From Stachybotrys elegans (taxonomy: Eukaryota; Ascomycota; Sordariomycetes; Hypocreales; Stachybotryaceae), in assembly GCA_020746835.1 (NCBI GenBank), contig JAGPNK010000001.1, positions 3,286,001-3,350,000 on the forward strand: a stretch of 64,000 nt of DNA, in the 5' to 3' direction. The translations under genes and the position numbers were made by a program. Shown piece by piece: positions 1 to 13,758 of this stretch. Position 1 is the first letter of the stretch. The number at the start of each line of letters is the position of its first letter. The notes below the pieces were generated by a model. It worked only from the letters and a program-made list of their open reading frames with translations, searched no databases and had not been told where the DNA came from.

Positions 1-3000
1 GAGGAGGCGGACAGTCGTAAGAGAAAAATAAGGCGGCAGGGACAGGGGAGAGGGGTCGGGAATGGAGGAGCGAGGAGGGTGTCGATTCGCTCGCACTGTC
101 TAGCCATGCGCACTGTGAAGGTTCCAGGGGCTGGGTGGGAGCAACCCTGGAGTCCCATCAACGAAGTCCCATCAATGGCTGCTTGGCACCTTTTCGGAGA
201 GCTTCCTTTGGGGCGACAGGCTGGAGCTGAGAAGGATGGCCCTGGTAGCGTAGTACTGGAGAATCAATTCCTCTTTCCACGGCTGAGGATATGCCCGGCA
301 GAATCGGGTATATTCGGTTGGAGGATGAAGAGCCGATACCCATGTACATGGGCTGTCTTTTCCTGACGACTCCTCCGACGGAAGCCGTGGTGTTTAGATT
401 ATTCTGAGACATCGCGCAGCAGCGCATCGTCGATTTCACACCAAGCTGTATTTGTGGCTTGAGCTGCGTCCAGCTGCGTTTGGCTCCGGTGCACAGTGAG
501 GTAGGTCATGAGCTTCGCGGACTTTGGACAGGGCAGGGGTTCGGGGGTGTGGGAAGAAGCAATCGGCTCCGGCTGGGCTGGGCTGTGCTGATTGTGGCCA
601 AGAGCTAAAGGCACTAGGTAGAGGTGGTCAATGCAGCACGGGAACCGGGGGTTCGCATGAACATGGATCGCATGGGGCCTCTTCTCCTCACGGCTGTGGT
701 GCTGCTGCTGGAGCTGGAGGAATCAGGACCCGAGTCGAGTCGTCGAGCACGGACTCTTGCAGTGCGATAGACTCGATAGCCCCGCACTGTTTCTAATCCT
801 TCATTATCGGCCAATGGTGTTTCTAGGCGGCATCTTCGAAGCATGATTGGGCCTGGAGTAAATTGTGCTTTTGGCGAGCACCAATTATTGCGATGATTAA
901 TGCTATCCAATGGTACCAGAATCGTATCAGTATCGGCCCTCGCAGTCAGCATGATGGGAATAAGATGAAATGGGCATTGATGGATTCGGTAGATGAGCGG
1001 CCGCCTGGTGTCGGCTATCACATCAACCGGCCTCCGAGTGCGGTAGCAGTAGCATTCAACCGTGGTGTGTACAACCAGGATGGCTCCCAGTGCAACCCTC
1101 GGCTTCGTTGCATGGAGTATCATCCTTGTGGCTGCCCTCTCGTATCGACTTGGGCTGCAACCATCCAATCCAGCCCTGCGTCAGGCACAGATCTGCCATC
1201 GCTGATAATGAATAGTCGGCCGAAATGCGCCATTGACTGAAGTAATCAATCAGTCATGGTCCTTGCCCTGGAGATGCGCGCACATGCAGCCGACAACGCC
1301 ACACCGGAAAGCGGGAGGAACGTCATTCCAGGGGTGCCCAGTTCACCGGCCTGCATCGCTCCTCTGATCAAGCTACTGTAGCTCTTCGCTTGCTTGCCCA
1401 CTTTGACCAACAATCGTATCATGGATGCTGCCGCGCCTGTGGTCGATTTGATCGAGGCGGTCAATTGACCGCTGCAAACTTCTCGATTGATACGGGTACT
1501 TTGGAAATCCCTCGCGGCGTTTCCTAACCTGCTTGTTCTGTAGGATCAGAGTGCTGTTTCCAGCACGGCGTACTCCATACGGCTTTGAGTGTGGCAACAT
1601 CTGTGGGGCCTCTTGGGTAGCATTCTTTACTTCTCTTGCCGAAAAGGCCCATCTGATCCAAGGTTCAGTCGCATCCGAGAAGGAGTCTGTGGATAATGTT
1701 ATGCTGTTGGTAGCGTCGGATTACCGCATTGATGGGATTTGACAGCTGATGCACTTCTGATCCGCATTGGATTTACAAATGCACATCATGGCATTGACTA
1801 CTCACAAGATACCTACCAAGACTAGAAGGAGAGCAACGTCACAAGTGCCCACAGCAACAAAATGGAGGCACAGACGAGGGCTGATGATGATGATTGTAAT
1901 GACTGTGATGCCTTCTGTTCAGGTTCAGGGTAGGTGCTGTAGCCCATCGGGCAGTTTCCCGCTACGGAAGGAAGCTCCTACCATATTCAATCGCAAGAGG
2001 CGGGGTAACCTTCAACCCCAGCTCACCACCTGGTCTCGACAAAGTTGCCAGGTACACACAGACACTGGCCAGGGGAGCTTCTTCCCGTCACCGCATCCTC
2101 CCCCTGCTGACTGAGAGGCAGGCTTCTCCAGGATCATGCCGATTTCCTGCGCTCAACATCCATGGACCTGTCGGTAACTTACATCATGCTGTGGTGGTCA
2201 GAGATCAGACAATCCCTCGGCACACAACGGAGTCACGGGACAAGGGCCGACGTGATCAAGATGGCCCCTCCCAGGCTAGCACCCGAGAGCTGCAAGATCC
2301 ATGCCCTATACTGGTGGTGTTTGACCGCTATCTGACCGACTGCCATCATGTGGTCCCGAATCCGCTCCTACGACGGCACAATTGGCTCAGCTCCCCTCAT
2401 CGTCCGTCCTATGTCGGCCATAAGGAAATCCTCGCCGCGCTGCTGTTCCAGAACGAACCAAGATATGCTCCCCTCGTCCGTTCCAAGCCGACCCACGGAC
2501 GAAGAGTCCCTGCGGTGCACGATGTGCGACGCACGAAATGCAAAGCCCGGCCCGACCCCGCCCACCAAGACTCGGTCGGTCGTGACGCTAAAAAACCACC
2601 GGCGCCAGGATTGCTTCCATCCTCTCTTCACCCGGCTAGGTTCACTTGAAGACCATTCTCCCAAATAGGTAACCACTTGGTTTGCGCGAGCAAGCATCAA
2701 CCCTTCTGCAAATACGGCAGCACTAAGTCGTGAGGGGCATCTCCACACGACTTAGGTAGATCGACATGGAGTTGCATTGCCGGACTGTGTTATAGTCGTC
2801 ATTACCTCCCCGTACGACCACATCATGCCATTACAAGCGAGGTGGAACCGACTCCAGAACCCAGTTCTGCAACCGTTAACTTGTTCACACGTTTGCTAGA
2901 CCGACAGACCGACTCATCTGGAAGACAGGCATGAACGTGACGATGATTTCCACATGATTTCTTTTCCCACGACGAACCTAGCTCTTTCCGGGAAAGTCCG

Positions 3001-4473
3001 GACCTTGATCATTTCCTGATTACTGGGCTTTCAATGCTGCTCCATCACCTCTTCTAACTGCCAAGAAGTGATATCGAATCAAAAATGATTTAGCTTCGAC
3101 GATTGGGCCGACAAAGCCGCGCAAGAGCCGAGCCTTGAGGCTTTATCCTCTCTACGGAGTAGCTATCTGTGGGAATAGACAATCCTTCCGTGAGAATAGG
3201 GATTTCGCTGTCCCCGGCCGCCCCGACCCAGTCATGACTCACGTGTCTAGTGCGCAAAACGTGGGCGCCTCGCACAGGCTCTTGTGGCTGGTCATTGCCA
3301 CGCGCGCAGTGCCACTGTTGTCACTGGAGCAAGGATGAGAGACAGCGCATAGCATTGCAGTGAAACTGACGAGAAAAGCAGAATGCTGTTGAGGTGTTGG
3401 TCCCAACGCTCGGCGATGTGCCATCTCTATATGGATAGTAATCCGTTACCATGGGCTTGCCGCCGGGAATCGCACATCTATTCCACCTACAGAAAGCCCG
3501 TGGCAACCACACATGGAGAATAAGTGTGATGGCTGGGTTCTCCGCTCGCCTTCACAAATCCCATCACCCATATCACCAACACCACACCAACAGCCGTTGC
3601 GGAGCGGACCCTGACCCCAGGCTGCTCACTAGCATGGACGATGCCGCTATGGGGCGACGCGAGGCCCGTGAGGCCCCTGTCGTGACTCTTAACCGACAAG
3701 ACAGCCAGATCACGGCGCTTAGAGGGGCCGAAAAGCGCTATTTCCAGCCAAGTGCCGACCTTGGCTCGTCCAAGTCCAGCGAATAGCATCCAAGAGCACC
3801 ACTGGCCCGCTTTTGCTGTGTCGTTATCCAGGGTACTTCGGACCTATCGGGGTCTGGAGCGGCGTGGAGACTGCAGATGCCGTCCAAATAGGCCAATGAG
3901 AAGCTCCAAATTGGCGCCTTGGTGACAGTCCGCTAACTCCAAAGAGGCACACAGACGGTATCTGGACGGGTTATGCTGTGTGTTATGCTTGCTGCTGTGC
4001 TGCCATGCGTCTGTCCCCCCCCCTCCTCATCCATGCGTCTGCAGGTTGGCACAGTCGGTCACTGACTACTGCTGGGTTGTTTCTGGGGTGTAAAACAAGT
4101 GTCGACAGCGGTGGAGGTTCCCCCTATGCTCGCTATTCTTAGGGCACCAACAGTTGGGGGCATGAGGCCATCTTATCTGCCGCTACCTACAATACATAAT
4201 ATCCGTTAGCCGCCCGCTTACATTCTCGATATCTCCCCTCTGACCTTTGCGACCTCCGAGCAGCAGCCTCGTCCTTGCGAGGCTATGTTTTGTTTTGGTT
4301 TTACATTTTCTTGTCTCACGACATAGCCGGCTGGCACATTTCCACAATCGTCTACACGGGCAACTAGAACCGTGCCGGCGACGGCAACCAGCAAGCACAC
4401 TTCCTCACATCGACCAGTGTGATAGTTCTCAGCAAATCTAGGTTTATACTTTCGGACTAGAACTCGTGGAGCA
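1..4473. other. Gene-free stretch upstream of the SAM-PH gene
   Basis: Several open frames of 60-184 codons occur on both strands, but none has a recognisable motif, plausible intron structure or protein-like composition. I see no RNA gene. The last few hundred bases are presumably promoter and 5' leader of the SAM-PH gene at 4474. Confidence 0.5.
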
Positions 4474-7128
4474 ATGGTGGGCACATACCAAGACGCTTCC
4501 CAGCACATCACACCTAACATGATGACGCAGGAGCACGCATATTACTACCAGACGGGCCAGACCCGGACCTACCAGGAGATGCGACAGAAGCCGGTACCGC
4601 GAGAGACCTTTTTCAACCTCAAGCACGAGCCGCGCTCTCTACGTCCCGAGTCGGTCGCAACCGAGTTTGTCGACACGGACTGGGATGAGGATGATATCAT
4701 TAGTGAACCCGAGGACAACTCTCCAAGACTGAGTCTCCAATCAGTATGTCATATGCGCCCATGCCCTCTTGAATCTGTACTGATGGCAATCTCGTAGTCC
4801 GGCCAACCAAGTATCACAACCGTCTCCTCGTATGACGAGGTACAGACGCCTCGATCTAGCAGGAGTCGCGATGCCTACTTCACCCTCCCTTCGAAGCAGG
4901 TCGAGGGTCCTCGAGGCCCTCACCTATTTCGCGGCTCGACAGGTACTTCCTTAAACGAGGAGCTGATACTATCCCTATCTCCCGTTACTCCCAAAGTACC
5001 CAATGGAAGGATCGGTCCCCTGTTGTGGCAGACGCCTCTTCCCAGCGCTCTTCGAAAGAGCAGTCCCTTCCAGTACAGTCGCGAGGAGCTTGACAGGTCC
5101 AAGCTCGCATCGTGGACCCCCGAGATGGTAGCCCAGTCCATGCTCAATGCTGGCATTGAAACCTCCATGGCCGACCGCTTCATAGAGAATGATATCAACG
5201 GCGCTATCCTCATCACCCTCAAGTTTGAGGATTTGCGCGAGCTCGATATTGCTTCCTTCGGTATTCGAACCAAGGTCTGGCATCAGATCCAGGCCTTGCG
5301 CGACAACCTCGCAGCAGCTCCGAGGGCCCCGACACCCATAGAGGATGCACCAAGCAGGGAGGCTCGAAGGGATGCCAGGCAGAAGTCCAAGGACGATGCT
5401 GAGTCGCGGCGAAGACAAGGCAGCCAGCGGAGGGGTCGAAGGAAGCCCACAAACGAAGATGTCATCACGCCCATGGAATCTGTATCTATCATCGGCATCG
5501 AGCAGGTCATTCCCAAACCCCATCACTGCTCCAAGGGTGAAAACTGCTCCAAGTGGAGGAAGCAGCAGCGGTTGCTTGAGGAGTTTAGAAGGGCAAACCC
5601 CAATGTTGAGATCAAGGCTGGCGGTACTCTGATGATTGTAGGGGATGCCGGAAACCCCGAGACGGCCAGGGCCATCAACCCCAACGAATTGGCGAGGCCT
5701 GTATCGGATGCTGTGCCTTCGGTGGTGGCTTCGTCGGACGTCATGGGCCCTGGTGACCTCCCTCCCCTGCGATACCTCCAAGAGACTACCCTCCGCAACC
5801 TGCAACTGAGGGACCCTCAAGACAATGTCCGTCAGTTCCTGGACTTCCAGACCCGGGTTGGCAGCGAGGAGGTTCCTCCTACCCCTCCATATGAGATCAA
5901 CCCACCAGCACAGGCTCCTCACCAAGGCCTACGTCGCCTGCCCAGACTCTCCATCCCCGAAAACCCACGACCTCATCGCCCGACCGCCCCTGCTAGGGCA
6001 TCTACCGCTCCCCCATCTGCCTATGAGCAGCAGCAGCACATGGCCCAGCAACGCTCCCAGCAGCAGTCTCCTCAGCGGGTTCAACAGTCCCCTCAGAGGG
6101 TTCAGCAGCATGTTCAGCAGCCTATTCAGCCCCAACAGCAGGAGTTCGTTCCCTATGTTATGGACAAGGCTGATCCCCTATCTCCTGATCTGGAGACCCC
6201 TAGGAACCCGTGGCGAACGGGAACGCCCTTCTCCGAGATGGATGTGCCCGTGACGGCTGTTCCGTTGGGACCTGTGTCCCGCGACAACTCGCAGTCTGTC
6301 CCCCCTGACATGAACTACCACATGCCTGTCACTGGCAGCGGACTTTCGCGCACCCAGTCTCGCGCCTCTGCCCGTCGTCCCTCTTTTCCCGTACTCCCCG
6401 TTCTCGATGAGAACAAGCCCGTTCGGGTGACCTCGAGGCTGCCTGCTCAGGCAATGACTTCCCCTCGTGCTTCGGTGCGACCTCAGCAGGCTCCCACAAC
6501 ACCCGTCCAAGCGCCAGGCCGCGTCAACTACCCCTGGTCCCCCGTCGAGCGCACCAACTGGGAGCAGACGATCCCTCCTGCACCCAAGGTCACTCAGGAT
6601 GACTCGTCGACCTCCACCATGTATGCCGACGGTATTAGCTTCCAGGGCCCCATGAAGAAGCGCAAGACCAAGCTGCTGCGTCACGAGTGGCAAGATGGGT
6701 ACTTTACCCTCAAGGGAACTCGTCTGAACATGCACAAGGATGCCGAGAGGCTGGACCGCACTCTCGAGTACGTCGACATCGACGACTATGCCATTGCCTG
6801 CTCGAGCCTGGCTTCCACCTCGAAGCTCAGTGCGGCCCTCAAGGCAGTCCACCTGTCGCACAGCCGCGAGAAGAGCGACCCTGTCGCTGCCTTTAGCTTC
6901 CAGCTCGTTCCCCAGGACAAGAACGGCGCGCGCCTCCGCAAGCGGGACAGCGCCATCCACTCCAACGGCGTCCCGGCTGAGGGTGTCAATGGTACTGGAA
7001 AGACACATCACTTCGCGGTCAAGAGCCGCGACGACCGCATCGACTGGATGCGAGAGCTGATGCTCGCCAAGGCTCTCAAGCAAAAGGGAGAGGGGTTCGA
7101 GATCAGTGTTAATGGTAACATGATCTAA
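4474..7128 (+). CDS. SAM and PH domain protein (Boi/Pob1-like)
   Basis: Two exons, 4474-4743 and 4798-7128, joined across a 54-bp intron (GTATGT...TAG with a CTGAT branch site), give 866 residues. A SAM domain lies at about residues 193-258 (starting ASWTPEMVAQSML). A long disordered linker follows, with a glutamine-rich stretch (QQHMAQQRSQQQSPQRV). A PH domain sits at about 707-855, opening KKRKTKLLRHEWQDGYFTLK. SAM plus C-terminal PH is the arrangement of yeast Boi1/2 and fission-yeast Pob1, scaffolds for polarised growth and exocytosis. The SH3 domain of those proteins is not seen here, so orthology is an inference. The start is the first ATG in a frame that splices cleanly. Confidence 0.85.
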
Positions 7129-8323
7129 TCTCCCTCCCATCATCGAAATCATTCTACCGGGCAAGCACCGACGTCCGCAGCATAGACTGCTACACCTTTT
7201 CCACTCTTCCTCCCCTTCTCTACAACACAGATGATCCCACCCGTGTTGGTGATGGCCACTGCATAGTCAGCTGGTTGGTTACATACGCCGTCCTTTGTGC
7301 ATCAGTTTTCTTGTTTATTCATGGCATGGTTATGGTGAAGGAGTAAAACGACAGACCTCGGATTCAGATTCGGCTCACGCCAACCCTTATGAACACTCCT
7401 TTGTTGAATGGGTGAAAGATACCATTTGTTTAGTTTATATAGTTACGGTAGCATAGCAAATATGATTTTCACAGAAGAACACGCCCTCATCGTGATTATG
7501 TATACGCTCCTTGGAGTTCCATCTACGTGCTGGGTCTAAATCAGTCCGCCCTGAATAGTCTACTTGCTATCGCATGTGGTAAGTATGAACTAGGGTAGTG
7601 TTGCATTAATCTAGCGTAAATATCCGGTTGTTCCTCGTCAGAACACACGTAAGGGCTAGATGAACAGGCCGACGAACGGTATGTACACACATCGTGGCCA
7701 GTCTGCTAACCGTAGGTCCCCCCGACTGCATACGCTTGTACTTGCTGCCGCTGCCGCTGCTGCAGCCCCCTCATTGTTCTCTGGCTCCGGCCAACGGGAG
7801 ATTCTAACGATCCCTTCATTGTTTGACACTGTTCTTTGGTCCTGCGGGTAGCAAGGCCACTATTGTTCGCATATACTATTGTTCTTTTTTCCACACTGGA
7901 CGCACCTACTACATCAAATGTCCGGTTGTTGGTTGATTGTTCTCACGGATTGATCCGAACTGGATGTTGCTCTGTGAATTTAAGCGACGACCAATTTATG
8001 CAGAAACTGACAGGACAGCAAGACAGAACCCATACAAGAGATTAAGCAATCTGGAAACAATACCCATAGCCACTATATTTGATAGCATTCATATTTAATT
8101 AGACGAGCCAAGATACGCATTGCTATGTTGTGTAATGGGAAACCTAAATGTGTTACGCGAGTATAGGGTAGGTCTGGAAGACAGTTGATTTGTACATGTT
8201 TAAAGGTACACTATATTGTACAATGCCACAAGCCCTGGAGCGAGTCTCCTGTGTGGCATACCCGATTGCTGGACCCCAAAAGATCTATATGCAAAGCCCG
8301 TAATCATGCCCAAGCGCAACCCT
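7129..8323. other. Intergenic region with one dispersed-repeat copy
   Basis: 3' flank of the SAM-PH gene and 3' flank of the convergent ribosomal protein gene. Apart from the repeat at 7807-7890, described separately, I see nothing that looks coded. Confidence 0.5.
7807..7890 (+). repeat. Dispersed ~84-bp repeat, copy 1
   Basis: Begins ACGATCCCTTCATTGTTT and ends ACTATTGTTCTTTT. Nearly the same sequence occurs at 31169-31250 in the same orientation. Only a few substitutions separate them, far too similar for chance. No terminal inverted repeats are evident. It may be part of a larger mobile element or a remnant of duplicated coding sequence. Confidence 0.8.
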
Positions 8324-9256
8324 CTATGCATCCCTCAAAGTCGGGCGATCCAGAATGCCCGACCTGGCCGTCACCTTCTCCCAGTCAATCAGCTCCCACC
8401 AAGACTCGGCAAAGGCCGTCTTTCCGCCCCTGCCGCCGATGCCGACACCCCAGTCGGGCAGCCAGGCGTGCTCCCAGGTGCTGAGGCAGAGGAGGGGCTC
8501 GACGTCGATACCACCGGGGGGCAGCTCGTCGTTGGCCTTGCGGTTGCCGAGGGCCTGCCTCTTGAAGTAGTTGTAGGCGGAGCCGCTGTTGCCGATGGTG
8601 TTCATGTCGGTGGACTGGGCGCGCCAGTGGGCGCCGGCGTAGGGGGAGCCGGCGAGGTAGGTGGTGAGGAGGCGGAACTCGCTGTGGTTGACCTTGACGA
8701 GCCAGACGAAGCCCGGGCCGAACATGGCGGAGGCGGTGATGATGAACTCGCGGCGGAGCGTCTCGATGGAGGAGAAGGACTTCTCGAGGGCCTTGCGCAG
8801 CTCGGCGTGCATGGGGGTGCCGGTCGGGGAGATGCCCTGGAAGAAGAAGTGGTTGTTGTGGGCCATGGAGGCGTAGTTGAAGATGGGGGCCTGGTTAGGC
8901 TCGCGGGCCGTCATGAGCGTGATGGTCTTGGTATCCTTATCCTCGAGCTCGGTGCCTGGAAAAGTATCATGTCAGTCGATCCATTGGTTTCGTTGAGAAT
9001 CGAGGGGGGGCATCGACGCACCGACTGTCAGGGCGTTGAGCTTCTCCACCATCAGGGTCATGTAGTCGGTCCAGGCGAGGGCGAAGCCACCGGGGCTCAT
9101 GAGATTCGGGACGCCCTCCTTGGAGTAGTCGTGGGGCAGGGTCGGGACATGGTGAAGATGCCTCCTGGCGGCGAAGGCGGGAGCTGTAGCAGTTGCGCGC
9201 TGGGCCAGGCCGGCACCGAGGGCCTGGCGCGGTATCCTCAACGACGAGCGGAACAT
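8324..9256 (-). CDS. Mitochondrial small-subunit ribosomal protein, SOD fold (mS42/mS43 family)
   Basis: Exons 9256-9022 and 8955-8324 on the minus strand, separated by a 66-bp intron (GTGCGT...CAG), encode 288 residues. The N-terminus is rich in Arg and Ala without acidic residues (MFRSSLRIPRQALGAGLAQR), as in a mitochondrial presequence. The body follows the iron/manganese superoxide dismutase fold (ASMAHNNHFFFQG, then STWEHAWLPDWG). Fungal mitoribosomes contain two such proteins, Rsm26 (mS42) and Mrp1 (mS43), which use the fold structurally. Length and motifs fit Rsm26 slightly better, but I cannot separate the two without alignment. An upstream in-frame ATG would add 45 residues lacking targeting character, so the 9256 start is preferred. 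Divergent from the STIMATE-type gene. Confidence 0.85.
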
Positions 9257-9894
9257 GGCTGATTGACCCCTTTTCCTCCTTCCGTAGGCGATGCCGGAGA
9301 GCAATTGAGGGGGGGAGGGATGCTGGTGTTTATGGCTGGCGGGTGGGTGCGACGGGTTTCCTTCCCAGCTATATTTTTTCTCTCTCTTCAATTGGCGATA
9401 GCAAAAGCTGCCAGGAAGTCAGGAGCCCTGCGTTGGCCGGAGATACGTTGCGCCGAGAATACAGAAGGCTGAGCCACTGGCGCTAGAAGGAGCTGGCCAC
9501 TGACAGCACAAAGACGAGCTTGACTAATAATAAGACGATCCATAAATGAGGCGGAACTAGGCTCCCAAGAAGGGGCCCACTGGCTTTCGCTTACCGCAGG
9601 TGATGGATACGATGCGCTTGTGTCCTGAATCTGAATCTACGACACCACGACTTTTATCACCACATCTCCTTCATCGGCCTGCTCAGAGGCCGTTGGTTGT
9701 CCTCTGCAGACAGCTATCATTTTCTTGCTCGCCAGCTGCTTCCTTTCTCTTCTCTTGTCGTCTTATTCTTTTGTTTTCTTCTTCTCTTTCTTCTCCCTCT
9801 CTTACCACATTCCACTTGTATCCTCCGAAACCCCCTTGTCTCAGCGGGCTCATCTCCCCCCACGCGTCGCACGCCGTCTGCTCTCTCGATACCT
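9257..9894. promoter_or_regulatory. Divergent promoter between mS42-type gene and STIMATE-type gene
   Basis: 638 bp separate two start codons pointing outward. The part before 9895 is very pyrimidine-rich (about 9715-9815), typical of filamentous fungal promoters and 5' leaders. No specific operator was recognised. Confidence 0.5.
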
Positions 9895-11036
9895 ATGTCA
9901 ATCTCTCCCGATCTTCTGATACGCCAGGATGCCGACGCGGTAGCCAGCGCTATATCCACGATGACTGCTACCGTACATGGCGTGGCTGCGGCCACGGCGT
10001 CAGCTGTTGCGGCGGCGGCTGCATCTCCGAACGACGACGATTCTCAGGGCGAGTGCAGGTTGCTTGGACCCTTTGCTCTCTTCATTCAGGTGGCTCTCGG
10101 TGGCCTCGCTCTCCTCTCTCTTGTCTACAAGCGCTGGAAGGAACGCCCTCAGCGGCCAGTCAAGATTTGGTTCTTTGACGTGTCCAAGCAGGTCAACGGC
10201 TCAATACTGGTCCATATTGTCAATGTCTTCATGTCGATGTTGACGAGCGGTCGCTTCTCCATCAAGACAGAGACTCCTGCTGTAGCCGCCGCCATGATGA
10301 TGGTGAAGAGAGCTACTGGTGGTGACGACGACTACAGCCCCAACCCTTGCTCCTTCTACCTCCTCAACTTGGGCATCGATGTGAGTAGAAACACGATACC
10401 TTGGCAAATGTTGCGCGATTGCTGACTATATAGACCACAATTGGAATCCCGATTCTCATCATCCTCCTGAGAGTGACGACGGCCCTCTTTGCCATGACTC
10501 GATACGGCCAGCCCCCCGAGTCAATCCAGTCGGGCTTCTACGGCAACCCTCCCAACGTGTGGTGGTGGATCAAGCAGTCAATAATCTACTTCATCGGTCT
10601 CCTCGGCATGAAGGTGTGCGTTCTGATAATATTCGTCATGATCCCTGGGATTGCCAAGGTTGGAGACTGGGCGCTTGGGTGGACCGAAGGCAACGAGAAG
10701 CTCCAGATTGCCTTTTCGATGATGATCTTCCCCCTCATCATGAACGCCCTCCAGTACTACATTATCGATTCCTTTATCAAGAAGAAGGAGACGGACCACG
10801 AGATTCTGCCGTCGCAGGACCCGGACAGCGCCTACGACGACGAGACGGCTCTCCTCAGCAGCGACGACGAGGACGAGGATGGAAACCACAGAACTCGACG
10901 ACGCTCCACCGGGACTGTGTCTGACGACGAGTATGAGATGGACGGCGAGTCAGGCTCGCGCCCGGCAGCTGGAAGCAGCTCGAATCAACGCGGTGTGCCG
11001 GGAAGGGTTCCCAAAGAACTCTATCCCAAGGAGTAA
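9895..11036 (+). CDS. STIMATE/TMEM110-family membrane protein
   Basis: Exons 9895-10380 and 10434-11036 around a 53-bp intron (GTGAGT...TAG) give 362 residues. At least five hydrophobic segments are visible, for example FALFIQVALGGLALLSLVYK, then GIPILIILLRVTTALF and IKQSIIYFIGLLGMKVCVLI. They are followed by an acidic and serine-rich cytosolic tail (LLSSDDEDEDGN). The motifs KIWFFDVSKQ and SGFYGNPP match the fungal vacuolar membrane protein family of yeast YPL162C, related to the animal STIMATE proteins at ER-plasma membrane contacts. The function of the fungal members is poorly defined. An in-frame ATG at 9697 lies in the pyrimidine-rich leader, so 9895 is the likelier start. Confidence 0.88.
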
Positions 11037-13758
11037 TCGAGAACTCGCCGCACCAGCTACATACATGATCTGGCCGTGCGGGTGCCTTTTTTATATTGCT
11101 ACATTTCATCCTTATAGAGGGTACGGAGTTGTTTTCTGAACCGGAGTTTAGGACAATAGTTGTCAGTAGTACCGGGTGCGTGGCTAGGATTAGATTGATC
11201 TTTGCACGCATCTCAACTCAACAAGTACACAAGTAACCAGTCTTTCGGTGCCGTACAAATCGTGGACAACCATATATCGCTATGCCAAGGCAAGCAGCAG
11301 TTTTGAGCCCAAAGGGAGGGATGGATAGCTGTAAAATTGGCGTTCTGTGATGGTTTTATCTCAGCCCGTAATGAATGACGTTACATGCATCAGCCATTTT
11401 GTATTCAGTCCCTCGCTTTACCATTGGTAATTTGACCTTGTCCTGACCCTCGACTTTGACTCTATTCAGTGTTGGTCGTGAGGATCACCATGACCCGTAC
11501 ACAGGCAAGTATCCACAACACATTCATCTTTCAGAATCTTGTTCCTTCTGCCTATTGTCTCGGATCCAACATATGCAACGCTACTAAAAATAGAGGGTGT
11601 GAATGAATGGCATAAGAATGCGTGACGCAGCACCTATCTCAAGTTCAGACATATGTCATCGGCAACACATAGCGGTAAGTGGGGAACGCCGCGAGATTCT
11701 TTTGGAAAGTCGAGGCTCGTTTTCTGCGTCTTTCATGGTAGCCTAGCTCGAAACAGACAACTAGCGACCTTGCCTGGCAGTTTCTGGCAGCCAAACCATG
11801 AAATTTGGGTGTTAGAATTTAAAGTTGGACCTTGTGCACGGCGAAATGGCTGTTGGCTGGTGGCTCCGTTGGCCCTAAACCAGCTCCTTTGGTCCAGACT
11901 TGCCATAGATGCGTCGATGACGTTGAGAGGCGGCGTGATTTGCCGGCGAATCATAGACTGGGCGCAAGAACATGCTGTGCAAAGCCATCTCCTGGGCAGT
12001 CCGGCGGGACCTGGATGTTTGATATGTCACGTCTTGCTTCTTCGACATGGTGTCAGCTGCATACTATGTTCATCAACGGACCATGGGGAAGAGTTCGATG
12101 ATGGCATATCCACTGCTACCAGTCTATCGATACGCCCTACCCTTGCCCTTGGCGACTCGCCGATGCCCCACCATGCAAAATCTGGGGTACGGGGGTTGTG
12201 CTTAGCCCTGTGCTTGGCTCCTTCGGCGCTTGGATTTGCGTTCTGATATCGATGGCATGACTGGAGGCACAAGGGGTCGTCGGCGTGGTTGGTGAGTTGA
12301 GATGTGCAAGGGAATGGAATGGTGGTTCGATGCGGCTTCTTCTCCCAGACATCGGAAATGTCCGGTTGATTGATGATGCGGACGCCACAGACGGGTACGG
12401 CATCGTTGTGTGGTGCGTAGCTTGTAACGTGTAGCGTGTTTCCTTTCAACCGGAGGCAGGATAACCCCGCCGGCTCTCTTTACATCCTAGGAGCCTCAGT
12501 GATAGACAAGTTCACAAGGCTTGATAAAGGTTGTCGCTAGGTTTCTTGTTGGCTGGGACTGGACTTGCTACTCGCGTGCTTTAGAGTGCATGAGCGACCC
12601 CGCAGCCTCCTTGATGAACAGATTTCCACAAATTGCCTGGGGAGGAAAAGCGGAACAGCGAAGAGGATGGCTCGGTGTTTCGCAGATCAGTCGGGCTTGG
12701 GGTGGACGGAGGAACCAGGCGGGTGGATGGATGGGGGGCTTCTCGCATTGCGCGTTCTCCTGGAGTACCGGCCCAATCCCACGACGCCGCCTAATAGCAT
12801 TATGAGAGGGAGACTGACGGTCCTCGTATCAGATGCATGGTGCCCCCATCCTTCTCTCTCCATCCTTGTACACCGGGAGATGTGGCCACGAAACTTACTT
12901 TGGTGGATGGTCTGTTCCGCGTGATGCCGAAAGCGTCGACTTTTTTTTTTATCAGTTATGTTTTTTGATGGGTGTGTTGCATGTTGCCGTCGCGTGCGGG
13001 GGGGAAAGAACCGTTAATGGGGCACGTCGCCAGACAAGGTAATGATCAAACCCCTCTGCTGATGCTGTGTGCGTGATCTAGCCAGACCGCTCCGTGATGG
13101 TGGTGTTGGTAGTACGGCGATTCGTTGAGGAGATGTAGGTTTCATGCATGGAATATTCCATCACTGCTTTGGTCTGTAGGTTTCCGCCGACCTTGCAAGA
13201 AGATAAGGCAAGTACCATGCACGTCGTTGGGCAGCGTTGGCAGGAACGAACCACAGTTTTCGTCGTGAGGCTAGAAGGAGGCACCCTTGCCCCTGGCGTC
13301 CATCTGGTCTCGTCCTCTGGGGTTGTTCACCTCCACTACTACAACGGAAAGCCCCACTGGGGCTGCTATCTTTTGGGTGATTATTTCATTGCGGGGCACC
13401 CCTCGGCGCTTTCTTTCGCCTTCTCCCAACCTTAGCTTTAGGCAGGCAGGCATGCCACCCTCCTGTTGCCACGAACCTGGAATAACAAATAATTTGTCGA
13501 CTGTCCTCAACATTTCTTCCTTACCGCCGCATCGCACAACCTGCGTCCGTGAACCGCTTCTTCTCCTGTAACAAGAGCGCTCTTGTTCGACGTCTCCCGT
13601 TGCCAAAACCAGCACCCAGAGTGGTCACCGTTTTACTTCTAATTTTTCTTTTTGCCATTCTCGTCGTGTGCCTCCACTTCCGCCTTGTGGCCTGCATGAA
13701 CTCGATACAAGGAACTCATCACCAACGTCATATTCTTTCCTGAGCCATCCGCAACGCC
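11037..13758. other. Gene-poor intergenic region
   Basis: About 2.7 kb with scattered open frames (up to 197 codons at 11653-12246) that show no domain, signal peptide or splice structure I trust. Some runs are low complexity, for instance the T tract near 12943. I see no RNA gene. Confidence 0.45.

Noticed and set aside
614..1168. 184-codon minus-strand frame
   Set aside because: Ser-run and Arg-rich, no domain, no splice context; not distinguishable from chance.
8216..9262. 348-codon plus-strand Gly/Glu/Val-rich frame
   Set aside because: Antisense shadow of the mS42-type gene, running through its intron.
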